Of a stretch of DNA of 5,743 nucleotides, positions 5,614 through 5,743 are shown one piece after another. The position numbers were made by a program, and so were the translations under genes. Numbering within the stretch: position 1 is the stretch's first letter; each line of letters starts with the position of its first letter. The notes below the pieces were generated by a model that saw only the letters and a program-made list of their open reading frames with translations, did no database searches and was not told the origin of the DNA. This stretch comes from JAYUKV01 sp043764135 (GTDB lineage Bacteria > Patescibacteriota > JACMRA01), in assembly GCA_043764135.1 (NCBI GenBank), contig JAYUKV010000014.1, forward strand, positions 1 through 5,743. Reading direction: 5' to 3'.

Positions 5614-5661
5614 TCAACTTTTAAAGTTGATAAATTATGTTTATTACAAATTTATTACAAA
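5614..5661 (-). promoter_or_regulatory. Repeat-containing candidate control region of msrA
   Basis: Bases 5614-5630 form a perfect 8+1+8 palindrome (TCAACTTT, T, AAAGTTGA). Just upstream in the msrA direction, the 11-mer TTTATTACAAA occurs twice in perfect tandem at 5640-5650 and 5651-5661. A weak minus-strand promoter might use TTGAAT (5612-5617) as -35 and TATTAG (5587-5592) as -10, with a long 19-base spacer. The palindrome would then overlap the -35 and could act as an operator. No T-run follows the palindrome, so it is not an intrinsic terminator for the gene to the right. Confidence 0.3.
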
Positions 5662-5685
5662 TAAATTAACTTTTCTAAATTACTG

Positions 5686-5743
5686 TTACTTACCAACCTG
5701 ACCCATCGCTTCATCAAAGGCTTGCATAGTTGGTACAATCGCG
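5686..5743 (-). CDS. C-terminal 18 codons of an unidentified protein, cut by the window edge
   Basis: Reading leftward from the edge, one minus-strand frame gives AIVPTMQAFDEAMGQVGK followed by TAA (5686-5688). The composition is richer in G+C than the following spacer and the residues look like a normal helical protein end, so this is probably a real gene entering from the right. Eighteen residues are too few to name a family. A 133-base AT-rich spacer separates it from msrA and shows no clear intrinsic terminator. Confidence 0.6.
   Translation of the reverse strand, partial: AIVPTMQAFDEAMGQVGK

Noticed and set aside
1..5743. Search for CRISPR arrays, tRNAs, insertion sequences or long terminal repeats
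   Set aside because: No regularly spaced repeats, no cloverleaf-like tRNA signature, no transposase motifs and no long direct or inverted repeats were seen.

Overview
The window is an AT-rich bacterial segment with six largely complete protein genes and the tail of a seventh. All reading frames use the standard code: tryptophan is TGG, and stops are TAA or TAG. A lipobox on the amidase and a tethered extracytoplasmic protein fit a Gram-negative cell. A low-GC gammaproteobacterium is one possibility, but no rRNA or other taxonomic marker is present, so the organism stays unassigned.

Layout. Bases 1-237 hold no convincing gene but carry several inverted repeats. Two plus-strand genes follow: an FAD/NAD(P)H oxidoreductase of the AIF/FSP1 (AIFM2) type (238-1179) and an unrecognised membrane-anchored protein (1245-1769). 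The latter ends at a strong intrinsic terminator (1813-1848). From there to the right edge every gene is on the minus strand. In transcription order from the right these are the last 18 codons of an unknown gene (5686-5743), msrA (5001-5552), a group II cysteine desulfurase-like enzyme (3838-4971), a lipoprotein amidase of the Amidase_2 family (2868-3740), and an elongated TspO/MBR-type membrane protein (1847-2560).

How the genes may relate. msrA and the desulfurase-like gene are 29 bases apart and probably co-transcribed. The FSP1-like flavoprotein, MsrA, the PLP sulfur enzyme and the TspO relative belong to families often tied to redox or oxidative-stress handling. A shared role here is only an inference from proximity.

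The observation most worth following is in the amidase. Its frame ends at an amber TAG at 2868-2870, but the same frame continues for 20 protein-like codons to a TAA at 2805-2807. Composition is 24/60 G+C across those codons and falls to 12/60 just past the TAA. An intrinsic terminator follows at 2715-2746. This points to a recent nonsense change, a base-call error, or stop-codon readthrough. I did not find a clearly new multi-gene system in this window.
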